This document shows, piece after piece, positions 6,494-8,320 of a stretch of DNA of 8,320 nucleotides. The stretch is from contig JAITEW010000113.1 in the NCBI GenBank assembly GCA_031281855.1, forward strand, positions 1-8,320, given 5' to 3'. A program made the translations under genes and the position numbers. Each line of letters starts with the position of its first letter. The first letter of the stretch is position 1. The stretch is from Treponema sp. Its GTDB lineage: Bacteria > Spirochaetota > Spirochaetia > Treponematales > Breznakiellaceae. The notes below the pieces were generated by a model. The model had not been told where the DNA came from. It saw only the letters and a list, made by a program, of their open reading frames with translations, and did not search any database.

Positions 6494-7761
6494 ATGATTG
6501 GGAAAAAGAAATTATCAGCGCTTTTATCAGCCGTTATTTTGCCTCAGCCGTCCCGGCAGGAGCGGAGGAGCGGAATGCCATCAGGCTCCGTTCCCTTTCG
6601 ATATTCCCTGATTTCGACGCCGCGTCTCCTGATGAAAAAGAATCCTATCTTGAAGCTGCGGAAGCGCTGGAGGAGCGGGGTATTGTACAACTGAAGTGGG
6701 TAAAGAGGAGTACAGGAAACAGGCTTAAAACGCTTATATGCGCTGATTTTGAAAAACTCTTTATGGAAGCAGACAGCAAATATCCTAAAGCTGAGGCGCA
6801 GGAGATCCGCGCAATGCTTGCCGTCAGGCTCCGGGCGCTCAAGGATTCGGTCAATGCCAAAAACAAGGACCATCCGTCTGTCGATAAAGTTCTTGCGTTT
6901 ATGAACTGGTTCGCCGATCATTTTGACTCCCAGGAAATCGGCAGGGGCTTAAACCAAAAAACAGTGGCTGAATTTGTACGGGTTCTGGAACTTTTTCTTG
7001 ATATGGAAAGGATGGAAACGCTGACCACCCGGGCCTTGTCAATCGAGTTGTACCATGATTCAAAACGCCTGGAAAACCTGGTGGACTTTTTTGCCCTCTC
7101 TTTATCCCAGGCTGAAAAAAACGGCGTTCCTGTTCCTGATTTTTCGTTTATACGGCGGTCCTATCCGGAAACTTTGATTGCAGGGAAAATCGTTTTTGAA
7201 TACCCAGGACAAGATTCGATACCGCCTCTGGTCAATGCCACAGGGCGTATACTCGGCCTTCCCCTTAGACACGCTGTGGAAATACAGCGCATCAGGGCTG
7301 TTGACGGTAAAGAGAATCCCCTTGTCCTGACTGTTGAAAACAAAGAAACGTTTTATATCTTTACGGACATTCAAAAACGCCACAATAACAAACATCTTTC
7401 CAAGTACGATTGTTTTCTGTATATCGGAGGCTACCCCAACCAGGCCGCAACCGCCATGATCCGGGTTCTTGCGGCGTCGGGCTTTGTGTTTCACCACGCA
7501 GGCGACCTTGACCCGGACGGCCTCCTCATCTTCCAGAGCATCGCGGACATCGCTGCAAGGCCCGTTACGCCGGTACACATGAACGCCGCGGTCTTTGACC
7601 GCTACCTCCCCTGGGCCCGCCAGCTTACGCCAACCATGGTCCGCCAGTTGGTAAAGATTCGCGAAGACACCAGAGCCGTTCCCGGACTCTCTGAACTGCT
7701 GCACCGTATTGAGGAAACCCGCCGCGGAGTGGAACAGGAAATTATCGACTACCGGAATTAA
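6490..7761 (+). CDS. jetD: Wadjet defence system subunit JetD (Toprim nuclease)
   Basis: The product is 423 residues and is the effector. In characterised Wadjet systems JetD, which resembles topoisomerase VI subunit A, cuts circular DNA once JetABC has extruded it. The N-terminal half (about 1-230) is helical with winged-helix character and matches no motif I can name exactly. The C-terminal half (about 270-400) is the DUF2220-type Toprim domain. It has VENKETF (282-288), whose Glu283 is the likely metal-binding acid, then strand FLYIGGYPN, and HHAGDLDPDG (335-344), with Asp339 and Asp341 forming the DxD motif. These residues are all present, so it should be active. The start ATG overlaps the jetC stop by four bases (ATGA); AGGA (6477-6480) is nine bases upstream. 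It is the last gene of the operon, and no clear terminator follows before the convergent tRNA gene. Confidence 0.9.
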   Translation: MNDWEKEIISAFISRYFASAVPAGAEERNAIRLRSLSIFPDFDAASPDEKESYLEAAEALEERGIVQLKWVKRSTGNRLKTLICADFEKLFMEADSKYPKAEAQEIRAMLAVRLRALKDSVNAKNKDHPSVDKVLAFMNWFADHFDSQEIGRGLNQKTVAEFVRVLELFLDMERMETLTTRALSIELYHDSKRLENLVDFFALSLSQAEKNGVPVPDFSFIRRSYPETLIAGKIVFEYPGQDSIPPLVNATGRILGLPLRHAVEIQRIRAVDGKENPLVLTVENKETFYIFTDIQKRHNNKHLSKYDCFLYIGGYPNQAATAMIRVLAASGFVFHHAGDLDPDGLLIFQSIADIAARPVTPVHMNAAVFDRYLPWARQLTPTMVRQLVKIREDTRAVPGLSELLHRIEETRRGVEQEIIDYRN

Positions 7762-7780
7762 GCGGCGTATAAACTTAGCC

Positions 7781-7798
7781 ACAGGACCTTACAGGACC
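7781..7798. repeat. Tandem pair of ACAGGACC
   Basis: ACAGGACC occurs at 7781-7788 and again at 7791-7798, a 10-base period. It lies in the 40-base gap between the jetD stop and the 3' end of the convergent tRNA gene. No terminator hairpin is seen in this gap. It may be chance, or a remnant of recombination at the tRNA end. Confidence 0.5.
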
Positions 7799-7801
7799 AG
7801 T

Positions 7802-7884
7802 TACCGGCGAAGAGACTTGAACTCTTACATCCTCGCGGACAGCAGATTTTGAGTCTGCCGTGTCTACCATTCCACCACGCCGGC
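7802..7884 (-). tRNA. tRNA-Leu (anticodon CAA)
   Basis: Read on the minus strand, the 83-base gene folds as a class II tRNA. The acceptor stem pairs GCCGGCG (7884-7878) with CGCCGGT (7809-7803), seven pairs including a terminal G-U, with discriminator A at 7802. The D arm has GTG and CAC around a loop containing GGTAGA. The anticodon stem GCAGA/TCTGC encloses the loop CTCAAAA, giving anticodon CAA, which reads the leucine codon UUG. A long variable arm contains TCC-GCGA-GGA, and the T arm is AAGAG-TTCAAGT-CTCTT. The leucine-type variable arm and A discriminator agree with the anticodon. CCA is not encoded, so it must be added after transcription. The gene faces the jet operon with its 3' end, a common arrangement at island integration sites. 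Confidence 0.95.
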
Positions 7885-7922
7885 TAGGGACTTATATTAA
7901 GAACTGAGGGAAGAATAGCAGA

Positions 7923-7928
7923 ATTATA
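7923..7928 (-). promoter_or_regulatory. Possible -10 box of the tRNA-Leu gene
   Basis: On the minus strand a perfect TATAAT lies 38 bases before the mature 5' end of the tRNA (7884), leaving a leader of about 30 bases for RNase P to remove. No good -35 hexamer is seen 16-18 bases upstream (for example TGTTCG), so the assignment rests on the -10 box and position. A second candidate, TATAAG at 7896-7891, is closer but would start transcription at the mature end. Confidence 0.35.
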
Positions 7929-7972
7929 AATTTTAAGCAATGGTCGAACATTTGAGAAGTACAAATTACTTT

Positions 7973-8021
7973 GGATAAAATGGAGGTTTTGTGTTCGATA
8001 ATTCGTTTTATCCTTTTATCC
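7973..8021. repeat. TTTTATCC tandem pair with an inverted copy
   Basis: TTTTATCC occurs twice head to tail (8006-8013 and 8014-8021), and its inverse complement GGATAAAA is at 7973-7980. The inverted copy can pair with either direct copy, giving an 8-bp stem with a loop of 25 or 33 bases. A related TTTGGATAAA recurs at 8244-8253. The function is unknown: it may be an operator-like site, an alternative RNA hairpin or chance in AT-rich DNA. Confidence 0.4.
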
Positions 8022-8069
8022 AGGATGGAAGCAGCGCTTTGGAAAAAAGAAAGCATATCTGTAGGCAGG

Positions 8070-8098
8070 AGGAGGCTTCCCCAGCCTCTTCTATTTTT
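8070..8098 (+). terminator. Rho-independent terminator-like hairpin
   Basis: GAGGCT (8072-8077) pairs with AGCCTC (8083-8088) around a five-base loop. Two more pairs at the base (G-U and A-U) extend the stem to eight, and the T-rich TTCTATTTTTT follows. There is no confident gene upstream on the plus strand, so it may end a small RNA or a very short unrecognised transcript beginning after the tRNA. Confidence 0.5.
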
Positions 8099-8320
8099 TA
8101 CTAAGATGATGTAACTTTATGAGCGCCATATCCGGTTAGTTTTACGGTTTTTCCGAATTTTTCTTTGAATTTCTACAATTAGTAACCAAATGCTGCCGGT
8201 AAATTTCCGGAAAAAACTGCAGCAGATTATTATCCAGTTCTTCTTTGGATAAATTACGAATTTATCAAAAACAAACAAATAAGGGGGAAGAAGTAAATCC
8301 TGACATTCATCGATAATAAG

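Larger units (their letters stand above)
7885..8320. other. AT-rich stretch without a convincing gene
   Basis: Base composition shifts sharply here, from the GC-rich operon to clearly AT-rich DNA. I find no ORF with good length, start and codon use. The contents I can name are a possible tRNA promoter (7923-7928), repeats of TTTTATCC, a terminator-like hairpin (8070-8098) and a weak inverted repeat (TGCTGC 8191-8196 with GCAGCA 8219-8224). A purine-rich AAGGGGGAAGAAG at 8280-8292 looks like a ribosome binding site but no clear start codon follows before the window ends. Confidence 0.6.

Noticed and set aside
7102..7782. 226-codon open frame on the minus strand over jetD
   Set aside because: It lies entirely opposite the Toprim half of jetD, shows no recognisable motif and has no promoter or ribosome binding site. 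Low stop density opposite GC-rich coding DNA explains it.
7980..8114. ATG-initiated 44-codon frame in the AT-rich tail
   Set aside because: It reads through the terminator-like hairpin, has no Shine-Dalgarno sequence before the ATG, and its composition is not protein-like.
1..8320. CRISPR array, insertion sequence or transposase
   Set aside because: No evenly spaced direct repeats of CRISPR type, no transposase frame and no terminal inverted repeats flanking a gene were seen.

Overview
The window most resembles chromosomal DNA of a spirochaete of the Treponema group, probably a gut-associated, moderately GC-rich species. Three things point that way: a surface-type protein built of short SGTI repeats, a small retropepsin-like protein of a kind I recall from treponemes, and a GC-rich coding region followed by an AT-rich stretch. 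This assignment is an inference from style and remembered families, not from a search.

Layout. Bases 2-301 hold the C-terminal end of a repeat-rich, probably surface-exposed protein that runs off the left edge. A strong terminator-like structure follows (340-425), then a promoter candidate and a small gene (502-945) with the DTGA motif of retropepsin-like aspartic proteases. That gene is closed by a long hairpin (960-993). A second promoter candidate (1029-1057) lies directly in front of a tightly packed four-gene operon (1064-7761). The right side holds a minus-strand tRNA-Leu(CAA) (7802-7884) and about 430 bases of AT-rich DNA with a terminator-like hairpin but no convincing gene.

The operon is the main content. 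Gene order, overlaps, sizes and motifs identify it as a complete Wadjet (JetABCD) plasmid- and DNA-defence system, an SMC-type condensin coupled to a nuclease. JetA (1064-2665) is the kleisin-like subunit and JetB (2649-3284) the small KITE-like subunit. JetC (3281-6493) is the SMC/MukB-like ATPase with Walker A, hinge, signature and Walker B. JetD (6490-7761) is the Toprim-type nuclease subunit. In characterised Wadjet systems JetABC extrudes DNA loops and JetD cuts small circular DNA. All catalytic motifs I can check are present, so the system looks intact. JetA and JetB look more like the DUF5716/DUF6063 kind (type II/III) than the DUF3375/DUF4194 kind of type I, but that subtype call is from memory.

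The less ordinary points are a roughly 60-residue low-complexity insertion in the N-terminal domain of JetA, the lack of any Shine-Dalgarno sequence before jetA (a possible leaderless mRNA), and the position of the operon against the 3' end of a tRNA gene. I do not see an entirely new system here.
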